A DNA stretch of 64,000 nucleotides, taken from the NCBI RefSeq assembly GCF_028009165.1, contig NW_026611615.1, positions 620,001 to 684,000 on the forward strand, in the 5' to 3' direction. Both the position numbers and the translations under genes were made by a program. Every line of letters begins with the position of its first letter. The stretch's first letter is position 1. This document shows, in pieces, positions 44,911 through 57,893 of the stretch. This stretch comes from Akanthomyces muscarius (lineage: Eukaryota > Ascomycota > Sordariomycetes > Hypocreales > Cordycipitaceae). Under the pieces are notes generated by a model that was given only the letters and a program-made list of their open reading frames with translations, was not told the DNA's origin and searched no databases.

Positions 44911-45421
44911 ATAATAAAAACCTATATAATTACTAATTATATATATATATATATATAGCCACTATAGACTTAAGGCCGCTATATTATATATACACACTAA
45001 TAGTAGGTAGTATATATAGAAAGGAAGATATATACTTTTAATAATATTAAGGAAGGAAGAAAGTAGAAGAGAAGGCGTTTTTTAGGCCCTTTATTACCTC
45101 TATATAAATATAGGTACTATCTAAGGACTAGCTAATAGTATACTAAACTATAAATAATAATAAACACTATTTTTATAAAATTAGCTAGAGGCTTAAGTAA
45201 CTATATACTAGCTTTAGTGTAACACTATAAAGCTAAGTATTAACTATATTAGAGATAGTATAGCTATTATAAAGTGTATTTACTTCTCTTTTACTTCTAT
45301 AAACTATATAACCTCCTAGCTACCTTCCCGTCCCTACTATTACTACACTACTATACCCGCTATAACCTTACAACGCCCCTAACCTATACTAGCCTAACTA
45401 GAACGTTACTATAAGGTGATA

Positions 45422-45604
45422 TGTTTAGTGTATATAAAGATAGCACTTAAAAATATTAAGAGAAGGGGTTTATAGTAACCCTACTTATATACTAGACTAG
45501 ACTAGTATTAGAATAGATAGAAGTGGAGGTTTTCCTTTAAGTACTCTAGTTTTTCCTCCCCTTATTATTATTTATAGAAGTACTAGATAGGCTAAGCCTA
45601 GTTA
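45422..45604 (-). repeat. LTR-like repeat, copy B (inverted relative to A)
   Basis: The reverse complement contains GGAAAAACTAGAGTACTTAA and ends TACACTAAACA. It is less RIP-mutated than copy A and is bordered on the right by an (AAT)n run (45,606-45,633), the counterpart of the (ATT)n run beside copy A. Confidence 0.7.
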
Positions 45605-45739
45605 GAATAATAATAATAATAATAATAATAATATATTTACTAGTTTTTATTAAGTTAATTCTTTAATTAAACTTTTAACTTTAATTATAATTAAGAGGAA
45701 GAGCTTTTATTACTTTTATTTATATATTAATATATTACT

Positions 45740-45835
45740 ATACTAAACTTAGTACTATAAAAGAGTTTTTTATATAAACACTTTAGTTTTTCCTTTTCTT
45801 ATTATAAGTATTATAATACTAAATAGGTACTTTTC
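45740..45835 (-). repeat. LTR-like repeat, copy C (partial, heavily mutated)
   Basis: The block around CTTTAGTTTTTCCTTTTCTTATT matches CTCTAGTTTTTCCTCCCCTTATT in copy B about 240 bp to the left in the same orientation. It is too decayed for exact borders. Confidence 0.5.
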
Positions 45836-47181
45836 TAACTTAATATAATATAATTAATTAGATATAATATAATAATATATTATAGTTAAATAGATTATCT
45901 TTTCTTTATTTATATATAATTATTATAATACTAGATAATACACTTAATATATACACACTATATTACCCTTATATTATAACTATAAAAGCCTAATACCCTA
46001 TAATAGGTAGAAGAATTTTAACCTTTTTTCCCTTAATATAATATATTTTTAAAATACTATAATTAATTAATTATAAAGTCTTATATTTATAAGTAGGAAT
46101 TACCCTTCTAAGTATTCTCCTTTAACTTATAATAATAACTTATTATTAAGGCCTCTACTATAATATATAAGACTTAAATTTAACCTATATAAAGTAACTT
46201 AACCTAAATTAACTTAATTCTTAAAGATTATAATTAATTACTTAAAGGCGCCTTTTATTATACTAATATTTAATAAATAACCCTTATAAGAGTAATACTT
46301 TAATATTAAAGTATATAGAATATTTCTATAAGTTAGTATATAGTTTTACTTAGTGTTTATATTCCTAGAATTACACTATTATAATTATATAAAGCTAACT
46401 TATAAATAAAAAGTCTAATTAAATAATTTAACTAATAAAAGGTACTATAATTTTAATAAGAGTAGTAACTATCTATTTTTATAGTTTATATTATTTATTT
46501 TACTTTTAATAGAGAAAATATACTTACTAAAAGTTAGGATATATAATATTATAGTTTATATTAGAGTTATAACTTTATATTTTATATTATTTTAAACTAG
46601 ATCTACTTTTACTCTATTATATTATACATTAATAGGAAGATAGTATATATAATCTTAAATACTACTAATTTATAGTCTAAAATCTTTATAAAGCTAACTA
46701 AAATATCTATTATAATCTACTATAGTTAGCTATTAACTTTTAAGAGTATATATCTTTACTACCTATTTATTATTCCCACCTTTTACTTTTACTCTTACTA
46801 GTTACTTTATTTATTATTCTATTAATTTCTTCTCTATTTACTATCTAACTATCTAACCTAACTCTAAACCGCCCTCTAATAAACTACTTCTAAATAAACC
46901 TAACTTCTAATAATAACTTATAATTTTAAAGTAGCTATTAGGAGAAGGTGTTCTTTTTATAACTTATAACCTACTAATATAAGTAATATAATATAAATAA
47001 TAAGGTGGCTTTAACGTAATTAAAAACGTTATCTAAGGTATATAAAAGTACCTATAAAAGACCCTCTATTATACTATTACTAATAAGACACTTACTCTAC
47101 TAGTATTATAAACTAGCCCTAAGGCGTCTATAAATAGGCGTTATAATTATTATTAACTCTCTTAAAGAGAAGAAGGAGAAG

Positions 47182-47211
47182 AAACAGGAAGATAGCGAGC
47201 CCTTCCTGTTT
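47182..47211. repeat. Perfect inverted repeat, 10-bp arms
   Basis: AAACAGGAAG (47182-47191) and CTTCCTGTTT (47202-47211) flank a 10-bp loop, ATAGCGAGCC. It could fold as a hairpin. It is notable because it retains CpA and TpG in a RIP-depleted setting. Confidence 0.5.
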
Positions 47212-47929
47212 TATAATAGTCTAGGTTTTATATAGAGTTAGTATAAAGTTTAGCTAGGGTCTTAGTAAAGTTAACCCTAAGCTTAGCTAGCTGACACTTA
47301 ACCTATACTATCTTAGTTATAATAGTGGGCTAAAACCTAGTACCTTTATATACCCCTCCTATCTATCCCCCTCTACTAACTAGTAAAAACTATTTTTTTT
47401 TTTTTTTTAGTATATATTATTCTTAAGCTCTCTAAGCGTAGTATAGAAAAACGTAACTCTAATAGGGCTATATATTACTACTAGCTAGGGGTTAGTAGGT
47501 AGTAGTTAGTAATTATATAGCTATAACTAGGCCCTACCTACTCCTTTAAGTGTTTAATTAGGCCTTTATTATAAACTATTATATAATATATAATACTATT
47601 TAGGTACTTTAAGTATAAATAAAATAAAGTAATTATAAAAAAGTAAACTATATAGTAATAAGACTATACCCTTTTAAAAAAAATATTTATAATAATAAAG
47701 TCTTTATTATAATACCTAATAGTATTTTCCTCTTTTCCCTCTATTAACTATTCTATTTCTTTATAATACTATATTTATATTACTTTATTCCCTTTTTACC
47801 TTAATAATATTCCTATTATATCCTACTATATACCCTTCTAAACTTAATAACTTTCCTTATATATTATTATATTTTTATTTTAAACTTAATAATATATCTA
47901 TTATTACTATATCTTCCCCTCCCCCTCCT

Positions 47930-48925
47930 TCTAATAGGAATAGCTATAACTTAAATACTAGGTATTATCGCCCTTAACGTTCTCTAGCTAGCTTTATTAT
48001 AGAGGGTAACTTTAATAGTAACGAATTTACTTTAGACGATAAACTTAATATACCTTACTTAACCTATCTTAAAAGCGATATTAATAATAGTATACTTAAC
48101 TACTAGCTAAAGCCTAAAAACGTTTATATATCTTATAATAATAGATATTAAACTTATAAATAGGCCCCTACTATTTTTATAATAAACCCTACCTTATACT
48201 ATCTTATCTATAATATATAGTAGATTTATAACTTTAATAAGGCTATAAAGACTTTTACTATAAGTAAGTTAAAAGAGAAGGGCTTTAAAAAGGCTATATT
48301 ATAGCCTATTATAGCACGCCTTATCTAATAATATTATAACGCCTTAGATACTACTATACTCTACCCTATCTTTATTTAAAATACCTTTACTTCTTATTAT
48401 TTTAGTCTTAGTACTAGTAAAGGCACTATTACTACCTTATTATAAGTAGTACTCCTTACTAGTTCTTTAAATAGAAACTATATTAACTAAACTAATATTA
48501 CTAGTACTATTAATACCTTTAATTAGCTTAGCTAGAATATTTAAGTACTTATAGTATATATTTCTAAAAACCCTCTTTCTCCCTTACTTTAATATAATCT
48601 ATCTTATTATAAAACTACTACTAATCTAATTACACTTTTAGGAAACTTTATACTCTTATATTTATATCTAAGATAAGTATAATATATACTATAATAAAAA
48701 AAGTATATATATAAATATATTATTAATAGCTACTTTTATATACCTAACTACTTTTATACTCCTATTAACGCCTTTTTATTACCTTTTAAACTAGTATAAG
48801 TATAATTTATATAGCTTTTACTCTTTATATTACTATTATAAGTCTTATTCCTAATTGCCTTCTAATAGGCATTCTAGTTATTACTATTCTAATTACTACT
48901 ATTATTCCCCTTACTATTTATCTAG
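47930..48925 (+). pseudogene. Unassigned decayed coding-like segment
   Basis: Plus-strand reading gives long stretches interrupted mainly by TAA/TAG at positions that could have been CAA/CAG, with phrases such as IIEGNFNSNEFTLDDKLN. I cannot assign it to a transposon protein. It is cut on the right by the insertion of the gypsy element at 48,931. It could be an older retroelement's gag, or the rest of the minus-strand element's LTR and its flank. Confidence 0.35.
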
Positions 48926-48930
48926 CCGCC
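48926..48930. other. Target-site duplication, left copy
   Basis: CCGCC immediately precedes the 5' LTR. The same 5 bp follow the 3' LTR at 55427-55431. Five base pairs is normal for Ty3/gypsy integrases. Confidence 0.9.
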
Positions 48931-49123
48931 TATTAGGGCACCTATAGGGCACGCTAGTTAGTAGGAGGTTATAGGCAACTAGAGGTATTATGTGTGAAGA
49001 AGCTACTATATAGCTACGGGCTGCTAATAAGGGAGTAGCGAGGAGGCAGTAATAATTCCACTATTATTCTAAAAACCTAAGGATTATCTAGTAACTAAAG
49101 CTCTTTACTAATAGTACCTTATA
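48931..49123 (+). repeat. 5' LTR of the gypsy element
   Basis: 193 bp. It begins TATTAGGGCACCTATAGGG, retains GTGTGAAGAAGC near 48,995 and ends TAGTACCTTATA. It is clearly less RIP-mutated than the 3' LTR. Confidence 0.92.
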
Positions 49124-49399
49124 GGATTATTACTACTACCTAGTATATAGGACGCTAAACTACTTATAGTATTATAACTAAATAAATTATTATCTTACTA
49201 TAAGTAAGTAAAGAGACTACTATAAGAGTATAATAAATAATATTACTAGTTTAGTCTAACCTACTAGGTAGTATAATAAGTATAGCTATTAGCTTAATAA
49301 TAGTAGAGGAGATATAAGTTAGTATCTAGAAAGTAATAAAGGAATAAAAGTAAGTATAGCTAGTAGTATACTATAAGTAATTAGTAAAAAGGTATCTAA

Positions 49400-52300
49400 T
49401 TATAATAACTTTAGAATTAGAAAACCTCTTAAAGGAACTAATTTATAAGAAATATATAATAATAATAAAACTTTTTAGTATAGTATTTACTAGATAATTA
49501 TTTTAGGAGTATATAAGCTTTATAGTTACCTTATAGATACACTTTTAGGTATATATAAAAGACTATATAAACGACCTTAATAGAGTAATATATATAATAT
49601 AGTACCTTTAAGGAGATATATAGATATAATAGGCCTACTATTTTATTATAACTTTATAGGGAACTTATAAAGGAGTTACCTAAAAAGACTTTAACTTATA
49701 GTATAAGGAAGAACTAGGAGATAAGAACGTTAAGATATAGTAAGTAACTTATAACCTCTTAAGGTATAAATATAATACTAATAAGTTAGTAAAGAAATAT
49801 TTATATTATATAGAGAATATTATAATAAAGCTATTAGATCTTTTACCTTTTAGCTTCTAAATTATAATAGCTTTAAAAAGACTTAGCTATTAGCTTTAAG
49901 TAGTAATAAGTAATAATAATAATCCTATAATATAAAAGGAGTTAAAGTCCTATATAGAGAATACTAAAAGAGTAATAGGTATAACCTTATAAGTTAAGAT
50001 AATCTTAAGGCTTTAACCTACTATATTAAATAAAAATAAGCTATAAAGTAACTAGAATACTATAAATATACTATATATTAGTAAGGACTTCTCTATAAGA
50101 TATTTTAAATATAAAAGTAACTACTTATAAAGAAACTACTTTATAGATAATTATACTATCTATAAAGAAGGAAGTTATATTACTAATAAGTATAAAGATT
50201 AGCTAAAAATTACTAAGATAAAGTAAGTAGCTTAGAGTAAAGATATAGTAATATACCTAAATAATAGCCTAATTAAGAACTACTATATAAAAGAGATATA
50301 ATAAGATAAGGTTTATTATTAAATCTACCTTTAATATAAAGTTATAGTAAAAGTATAAATAAGATATAACTAGGAAGAAGTAATAATAATAATTAATATA
50401 AAGAGTAATTTAAATATTATTAATAAGTATATAGTTAAAAGATTAGAAGTCTATAGCTTCTTTAAACTAACTATACTAATATATCTTTTAACTAAAAAAG
50501 GAGTCTAGGTAAATAGGGAAGTTATAAAAACACTATAAGTTATAAATAACTTTAAGTATAAAAAGGAGATATAAGTTCCTTTCTTAGTTATAATATTCTT
50601 AAAGGACTTTATTTTTAGTTAGTAATAAATTAGAGAATAAAATATTTTAATTTATAATAGTTTAAACTATTAGAACTATAATATTAATATAAAAGATATT
50701 AAGATAGTATTAAACTTAAAAGGAGCTTAAAAGGCTATAAAGAATATTAAATTTAAGATAATACTAGTAGGAGGTTAGCTAGACTTACCTATTATAACTA
50801 TAAAAAGAATATATATAAGGTTATTATAAGAATATTAGGAATTTATAAAGCTTTTCTTACCTAAAAAAGCTGTAAAGTTACTATTATTATATAAGCCTAT
50901 ATATACTATTAAACTAGAAGATAGTAAAACGCTACTATAAAGACCTATTTACCCCTTTATAATAAGAGAGCTATATAAGTTATATAACTTTATTAATAAA
51001 AGGCTAGAATAAGGATAAATTAAAAGATCTACTAGCTTAGTAAGAGCTTTTATCTTATTTATACTAAAAAAGGGGGGAAAACTCTATTTATATATTAATT
51101 ATTATAGCCTTAACTAAATTATAAAGAAAAATAAGACACTATTACCTTTAATTATAGAAATAATTAATTAATTATAAGGCGCTAAGTTCTATACTAAGCT
51201 AAATATAAAAGATATATATAAGTAACTAAGAATCTATAAAAGTAATAAATAAAAGATAGTATTTTACTATTAATTTAGACACTTTAAGTACTTAGTATTA
51301 CTATTTAGGCTAACTAAAGTACTTATATTATTTTAAGAATATATTAATACTACCTTATATAAGGATATTAATTATATCTATATTATATACTTAAATAATA
51401 TTTTAGTTTTTAGTAGGGACCTTATAGACTATTTATAATATATTTACTAAGTCCTTATAAAGCTATATAAGGCTAGACTATTTTTAAACTTAAAAAAGTA
51501 TAAGTTTAATATAAATATAGTTAAATTCCTTAGCTTTATTATTAAACTAGGTAAAATTAAAATAGATCTAGAATATATTAAAAGAGTAGTAAACTAGTTA
51601 TAACTTACTACTATTAAAGAAATCTAGGTATTTATAAGGTTTATAAATTTCTATAGGCGATTTATTAAGAACTTTAATAAGATTATAGTACCTCTAATAG
51701 AAAAAATAAAAAAAGGTATATTAGTAAAATTTATATTAAATATCTATAAATTATAGGTATTTTAGTACTTTAAGCTATTATTTAGGAAAGCACTTATACT
51801 TATATAGTTTAATCTAAAAGCTTATATATATATAAAAATAGATATATTAGACTTTATAATTAGAGTAATACTATTATAATTATAAGGAACTTACTAGTAT
51901 CTTATAGTGTTTTTATTAAAAAAGCTATAAGGAGCTAAACTAAATTACTAAATACTAGATATAAAGATACTAGTAATTTTAGTAGTATTCTATTAGTAGA
52001 GATACTATCTAGTCTACCTAATAGTAACTATTAATATTATTATAGACTACCTAAACTATAGCTATCTTATAGAGAAAAAGACACTATTATATAGGTTAGT
52101 AGTAGTAATAAATAAACTATCTTTATATAACTTTAGAATTATTTTTAGACTAGGTAAGTATAACCTTATAGATACTTTATTATACTAAGTAGACTATAAA
52201 ATAGATATAAATAAGCTATATATAGAATAACTACTATTATAATTCTTAAACTATTTTATATAAATAAGGAATAATAGGTATAATATAAGAATTTATTATA

Positions 52301-53860
52301 CTAAAGTGAGCTAAAAGAGTATCTAAGTAGTTAAAAGTAATAAGTAGTTAGAGAATATACTATAAAGAAGTAGTAATAATATAGATAATATACTAAGTAA
52401 GAAAACACTATAAGAGTAACTACTAGTAGCCTAATAAAAAGATATCTTTATTAAGTAAACTAAGAAAGTACTATATAATAATAGTAAAGAAGACTTAAGA
52501 ATCTAAAGAGTCTACTAAATAGTAAATATAATAGGTCTTTTAGTAAATAAGGGGAGAATTTATATACTACTTAAAAAGAGGGTAGAAATCTTATAACTAT
52601 ACTATAATAACCTTACTATAAGATATTAAGGAACTCACTAAACACTATATAAAATAGCTATATCTTTCTTCTAATAGGGAATAAAATATAATATTAATAT
52701 ATATATTAAACACTATTATATATATTAAATAATAAAACCTAAAATATATTAACCTTATAGCCTCCTTATACTATTACTACTACTATCTTACCTATTTAAA
52801 GAAATATTAATAGACCTTATTACTAGATTATTAGAATAATAAGGGTAATATAGTAAATATAATATAATACTAGTAATAATAGATAAGGTAATATAATATA
52901 ATATCTATATTACTATAAATATATACCTATTTAGTAATAGACTTATAGAAATTATCTATAAGAAAATTATTATATTATATAGAGCACTTAAAGGTATTAT
53001 TTTAAACTAAGGTAGTATCTTTATATCTAGCTTTTAAAAAAGCTTTTACTACCTTATAGTATATAAGTAATAACTTAGTATTATATTCTACCTATAAATA
53101 AATAGCCTAATAGAATATATAAATTAAGTACTAAAATACTACCTATATATATTTTATAATACTAAATAGACTAATTAGGTTAAAAAACTATTTATAGTAT
53201 AATTTACTTATAATATAAGCTAATAAGTAGTAATCTATAATATACCTATAAAGTTACTACTAGGCTATATATCTACCTACCTTTTAGTACCTACCCTAAA
53301 TATAGGTAATATATAAGTTTAGGAATATATAAAAGAAATACTTATTATATATAAAAACACTATAAAATATATATAAAAAGCTAATAAGTAGTATATAAGA
53401 TACTATAATAATAAAAAATAGCTTAAAGAATATAAGGTAAGGGATTAGGTATTATTATTAATAAAAAATCTAAAACTAATATAATCTACTTATAAACTTA
53501 TAGAGAAGTATATAAGACCTTTTTAGATTATCTTAGTAATTAGAATAACTAAATAAGTATATAAACTAGACCTACCTTAAAGCTTAAAAATTTATAATAT
53601 ATTTAATATATCTAGCTTTAAACTATATAATTACTATAAGAGTATAGTACTAGATATATAAGCCCTATTTAAGAATAATAATAAGTATATAGTTAAAGAA
53701 ATTATAAAGTATAAATATAATAGTAAATAAAGACTCTTTAAAGTAAAATAAGAGAGATATAGTAATATAGAGAACTCTTAGATTAAGTATAGTAACTTTA
53801 TAGATCTAATAATACCCTAAGAGTATAAGCTAAAACTATAGCTTTAACTATAAATTAAGT
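49400..53860 (+). pseudogene. Decayed gag-pol of the gypsy element
   Basis: Regions recognisable from the plus-strand reading: a zinc-knuckle remnant near 50,095-50,150; reverse transcriptase about 50,930-51,600 with YLDD box at 51388-51399 now reading Tyr-Leu-Asn-Asn; RNase H about 51,780-52,200 (second acidic and LDY-type motifs lost); integrase core about 52,740-53,250, opening with an IDxITRL-like string; integrase C-terminal KYIRPF-like motif near 53,505; and a chromodomain about 53,655-53,830 (KYIVKEIIKYKY). The D-to-N change at the catalytic pair is what TpG-to-TpA mutation of GATGAT produces. Numerous TAA/TAG stops stand where Gln or Trp codons would be expected. Confidence 0.85.
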
Positions 53861-55218
53861 TTATAGAGTGGAAAATATAAGGGAGAAGTATAAGAGAAGT
53901 AGGGAAAATAGTGACTTTTATTAATAGATTTATTACTATAAATATACTATAAAGATAGTTTAAACTTAAATTAAGCTTATAGTACTAAAAATCTACTTTT
54001 TTTTAAAAATATTTTTACTTAAAAGTTAGTAATAATATAATAAGGGTATAACGCCTACTCTTTCTCCTCCTCCTTATTATCCTAACTAAAATCTAGTAGG
54101 GCTAGTACTAGTAGGACCTTAATATTAAGATCCGCCTATATATAAATTAGCTTTAAAGATATTATAAGAAAGTAGTAAACTTATAACTATAATAGTAATA
54201 ATAATACCCTAATAGTAAGCTATTCTTATATAGAAAATCTATATATATATAATAGTGTTAATATAAGCGCTCTAGTTTATAGTAATATTAGTATAGCGTT
54301 TTAGACCCTATAAGGTTATAATAACCTTATTAATATAACCTAGTACCTTCTAAACCTAAGTTAAAAGACCTTTAAGAATAGGGCCTTAATAATAAGTTAG
54401 TAGTAAGGGTAAAGAGAGAAAAGGAATTACTTATTAAATCACTATAATAGTAAGTAGCTTAGAGTAAGTTAAAAACTTACTACTTACTTAAAGTAAGTAT
54501 AATATAAGGTTTATTACTATCTTAGTAGTAAAAACACTTCTATAACTTATCTAACTTATAGTTAGATTATAAGGAACTAGTAGGGAAAAAGGTACTTACT
54601 ATTAGTCTATAAATATTAATAAAAGGCACCCTTATTAATAAGCTATTTAAGGTAATAATAGTACCTAGTATTTTAACTTTAATATAAGTTAGTAGTAAAA
54701 GTAATATAATAAAGAAGTACTTATAGGCTAATAATATATAAACCCTTCTTATTCTTACTTATATAGAGCTATATAGTACTAAGTAGTAAGTTAGCTATAA
54801 ATCTACTTTAAACTTATATAGACTTATATAAATAGAAAGGGGGCTATAATAAGAATAGTAGACTTATAAAAAGTTAGTAAGGACCTAATAAGGAAGTAGT
54901 AAACTTATATAATAATTTCTTTTAAAAAAAAAGTTATTTAATTTTATATATAAATTAGTTATAATTTTACTAAACTAAGTAATAAGTAAATATATAAAAA
55001 GATAATAGTAATAAGGCGGCTAAACTTAGTAATTTATAAAGTAAGTTAATAGTAAATAAGATAATAATATATAAAGTAAATTATAAAGTAAACCCTAGCC
55101 TTATAACTATATAAAAGGCGAACCTTTAAGATAGAAGTAGTATAAAGTAATAATATACTAGCTATATATATATAGGGAAGTAAAAGGAGAGAAGGCTTTA
55201 TATTAGGATAGTATATAA

Positions 55219-55230
55219 AAAGGAAGGGCA
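55219..55230 (+). other. Polypurine tract of the gypsy element
   Basis: AAAAAGGAAGGG lies 3 bp before the GCAGCC-TATTAGG junction with the 3' LTR, the position where plus-strand DNA synthesis is primed. Confidence 0.6.
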
Positions 55231-55233
55231 GCC

Positions 55234-55426
55234 TATTAGGGTACCTATAGGGCATACTAGTTAGTAGGAGGTTATAGATAACTAGAGGTATTATATGTAA
55301 AGAAGCTACTATATAGCTATAAGCTACTAATAAGGGAGTAGTAAAGAGGTAGTAATAATTCTACTATTATTCTAAAAACCTAAGGATTATCTAGTAACTA
55401 AAGCTCTTCACTAATAGCACCTTATA
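55234..55426 (+). repeat. 3' LTR of the gypsy element
   Basis: 193 bp, the same length as the 5' LTR. Differences from the 5' LTR are almost all transitions (GGGCACC/GGGTACC, CACGCTAG/CATACTAG, GTGTGAAG/ATGTAAAG). Confidence 0.92.
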
Positions 55427-55431
55427 CCGCC
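55427..55431. other. Target-site duplication, right copy
   Basis: CCGCC directly follows the 3' LTR and matches 48926-48930. Confidence 0.9.
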
Positions 55432-57893
55432 TATATAGCTACTATTATTCTAACTAAACCTATAATATTAAAGATATAAACCTTAATAAACACCTTAAAG
55501 AATTAAATAAAATCCTATTTAAGAAAGAAATAGAATAGTAGTTCCTAATTAGGGTGCCTATTAGAGTAATTAATTTTTATATTACTATTAATATATATAT
55601 TAAATAAACTAGTTTAAAGTTTAAAGAATTTATTATAATTATTTTTTCTTATATTAGTTTTTACTATTATAAGTTTAGATTAAATAGTAAAAAATCTAAA
55701 ATATAGTACTAATAAAGCTATAAGTTTATAAAGTAGCCCCCCCCCTTAAAATATTATAATATTAATTATTTCTTACTATTTATACCTATATATTCTCTAA
55801 TTATTCTATTTTACCTACCTATTATAACTTATTATAGTATACTTATTATATACTATTATATCTATTAACTTCGCCCTAATAGGCCTTAAATATAGCTAGT
55901 ACTAAAGTGTTCTATAAGGCGTTAAATAGCTTTTATATTAGGTCCTAAAAGCCTACCTATTTTACTAAGACTTCCCTTTTTTTACCCTAACCTTTAGTAT
56001 TATAAATATAAAGAACCTCCTTAATAACCTATTCTAAGTATTAACTATCCCCTAGTTTATTATTAACTAAGATTAGCTTAAACGCCTAATTATTCTATAC
56101 TTAAGATAGTAAAAAGTCTATTATTACTTATTTAACTAAATTAATATAAAATATCTTATAGAGGCTTTTAAGTAGGTCTAATATTACTATTAATAGACTT
56201 AAAGTAGCTATAATATAGTATTTAAAGTAGACCTAATTAAACTTTTTATTAGGATAGTTAGTTATAATATTATATAAAGATAGTTATACCTTATTACTAA
56301 TCTAGAATTTTTCTACTAGATATTAGTTTTAGTTAGACACTTTCTTCTACTATTATTATATATAAATAATAGTAAACTATATTAGGTTATTACTATTTTT
56401 AATATATTATAAAAACTATTAGATATAGCCTACTAATATCTTATTTAATAAGTATAGGTTATTTAGGTATAGTTAGACTATCTTAGTATTATATCTATAT
56501 AAGAAAAAGTTTAAACTAAAACTTATAATACTTAAGTCCTTATTATTAAAAGTATATTATACTATAAGAAGTTACTATAACTAGTTATATTATAAGTAAA
56601 AGATAAGTACTTTTAAGACTACCTATACTTTTTAGTTAGTATATTTTATATTACTATCTATTTAAAAATAATAGGTAGTAAATAAGAGTTATAATATACC
56701 TAATAGATAGTATAATATTCTTTAAAACTAACTAACCTAATTTAATTTATAGTTATTAATAAGTTAGTCTAAAAAACTATAAAAACGCTACTATATATAA
56801 AGAAATTATTCTATATATACTTTAGTACTTATTAATATTATAACTTCTAACTAGATATATTTTAATAGGTAGTCTATAATAACTATAAAAAAATATAGTT
56901 ATTTTAGTCCTTTACTTAGTAGATCTATTATAAAATTAACTAAGATTTACTTCTAATATTAATTTATAGTTAAGATAAGCTATAAGAGGCTCTAATATAG
57001 TTTCTTTAATTTATATATATTATAATAAAGGTAATTCCTAATATAATACACTATATCTTATAATAATCCTAATTAGTAATAGTTATAAATTAGTATTTAA
57101 AATATATTATTCTATTTTAAATATACTACTATATTAGATATATAAATGTGTTTAATAAGTATAGTTATTAGGGGCTCCTAACTAGGTACTTATATATAGC
57201 TATAAAATTAAAGTATCTTATATACTAAGATAGTATAGTCTACTATTTACTCCCTATAATTTACTTTAAATAGAAAAGAGTAAGCTCTTTCCTAAATAGC
57301 TTTTACCTTTTCTATATAAAATATATTTACCTTTAAACTAGTCTTCTATAAAGTTATTAAACTTTTATTTAAAAAGGGGGATAAGGTATAACTAAATTTA
57401 ATTACTATAATATTAATAGGCTTTAAGATCTTAGTTAAAGGTTAGTTAAAACTATCTTTAAACTATTTAAGGCGGCTAAGGGCGTTAAGATAAGCTATAA
57501 AAGGGCCTAGTTAATAGTATAATTAGTACTAAAATAAAGATAAGAATTCTAACTATTATACCTACTATTTAGAAATAACTTATAGTTTAGTAAAGTATTT
57601 AAGGTTTTTATAGTTAGTAAGGATTATAAATATATTTTCTTATCTTTATAGCTTAACCTTTTAAGCTTTTAGATATACTATTATAATAAGGAGTTCCTTA
57701 TTATAAATAGTATAGTTATATTTAGCTAGTAAGAGTTTAGTAAAATAATATACTATTAGGTATAAAATACTATTATTATCTACTTATAATAGATAACTAC
57801 TAAGCCTTATTCTTAAATAATTTATTTTAATAATTATATTTTAATTAAGATCTTATAAGGTAAAGTAGAGATTAGATAGGAATAGGGACTTAA
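55432..57893 (-). mobile_element. Fragment of an older minus-strand Ty3/gypsy element
   Basis: Read on the minus strand, the fragment gives RNase H motifs (YNKELL near 57,690; LTNYKNLKYFT near 57,610), an integrase core around 56,990-56,760 (DLLSKG and a YLLKY string) and a C-terminal chromo-like motif (REVLVKQVGFQD) near 55,960. A minus-strand polypurine tract of nine Gs (C-run 55737-55745) follows, then TACTTTATAAAC, which would be the start of its 3' LTR. That LTR is interrupted at 55,432 by the younger gypsy insertion and presumably continues left of 48,926. At 57,894 it is cut by the LTR of a third element, so its RT and gag lie outside or are lost. Confidence 0.75.
55737..55745 (-). other. 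Polypurine tract (G9 on the minus strand) of the older element
   Basis: TTTTAAGGGGGGGGG on the minus strand lies between the chromo-like 3' end of pol and a candidate LTR start. Its position and composition fit a retroviral-type plus-strand primer. Confidence 0.55.

Larger units (their letters stand above)
48931..55426 (+). mobile_element. Full-length Ty3/gypsy chromovirus, inactivated by RIP
   Basis: A complete LTR retrotransposon of 6,496 bp. Its two LTRs are direct repeats of exactly 193 bp, and 5-bp duplications CCGCC flank it. LTR ends read TATTAG...TTATA, which fits TG...CA after RIP. The internal region reads in plus orientation as gag with a decayed zinc knuckle, protease, reverse transcriptase, RNase H, integrase and chromodomain, the Ty3/gypsy order. 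A purine-rich tract (AAAAAGGAAGGG, 55219-55230) lies just before the 3' LTR. Every frame is closed by many stops, so it is dead. It interrupts an older element. Confidence 0.93.

Noticed and set aside
55046..55255. 69-codon minus-strand ORF in the AT-rich block
   Set aside because: Low-complexity Tyr/Ile/Leu text lying in the 3' part of the gypsy element; spurious.
55432..55740. Plus-strand coding segment continuing from 48,925 across the insertion
   Set aside because: The stretch is better explained as the LTR of the minus-strand element, directly after its polypurine tract; left open at low weight.
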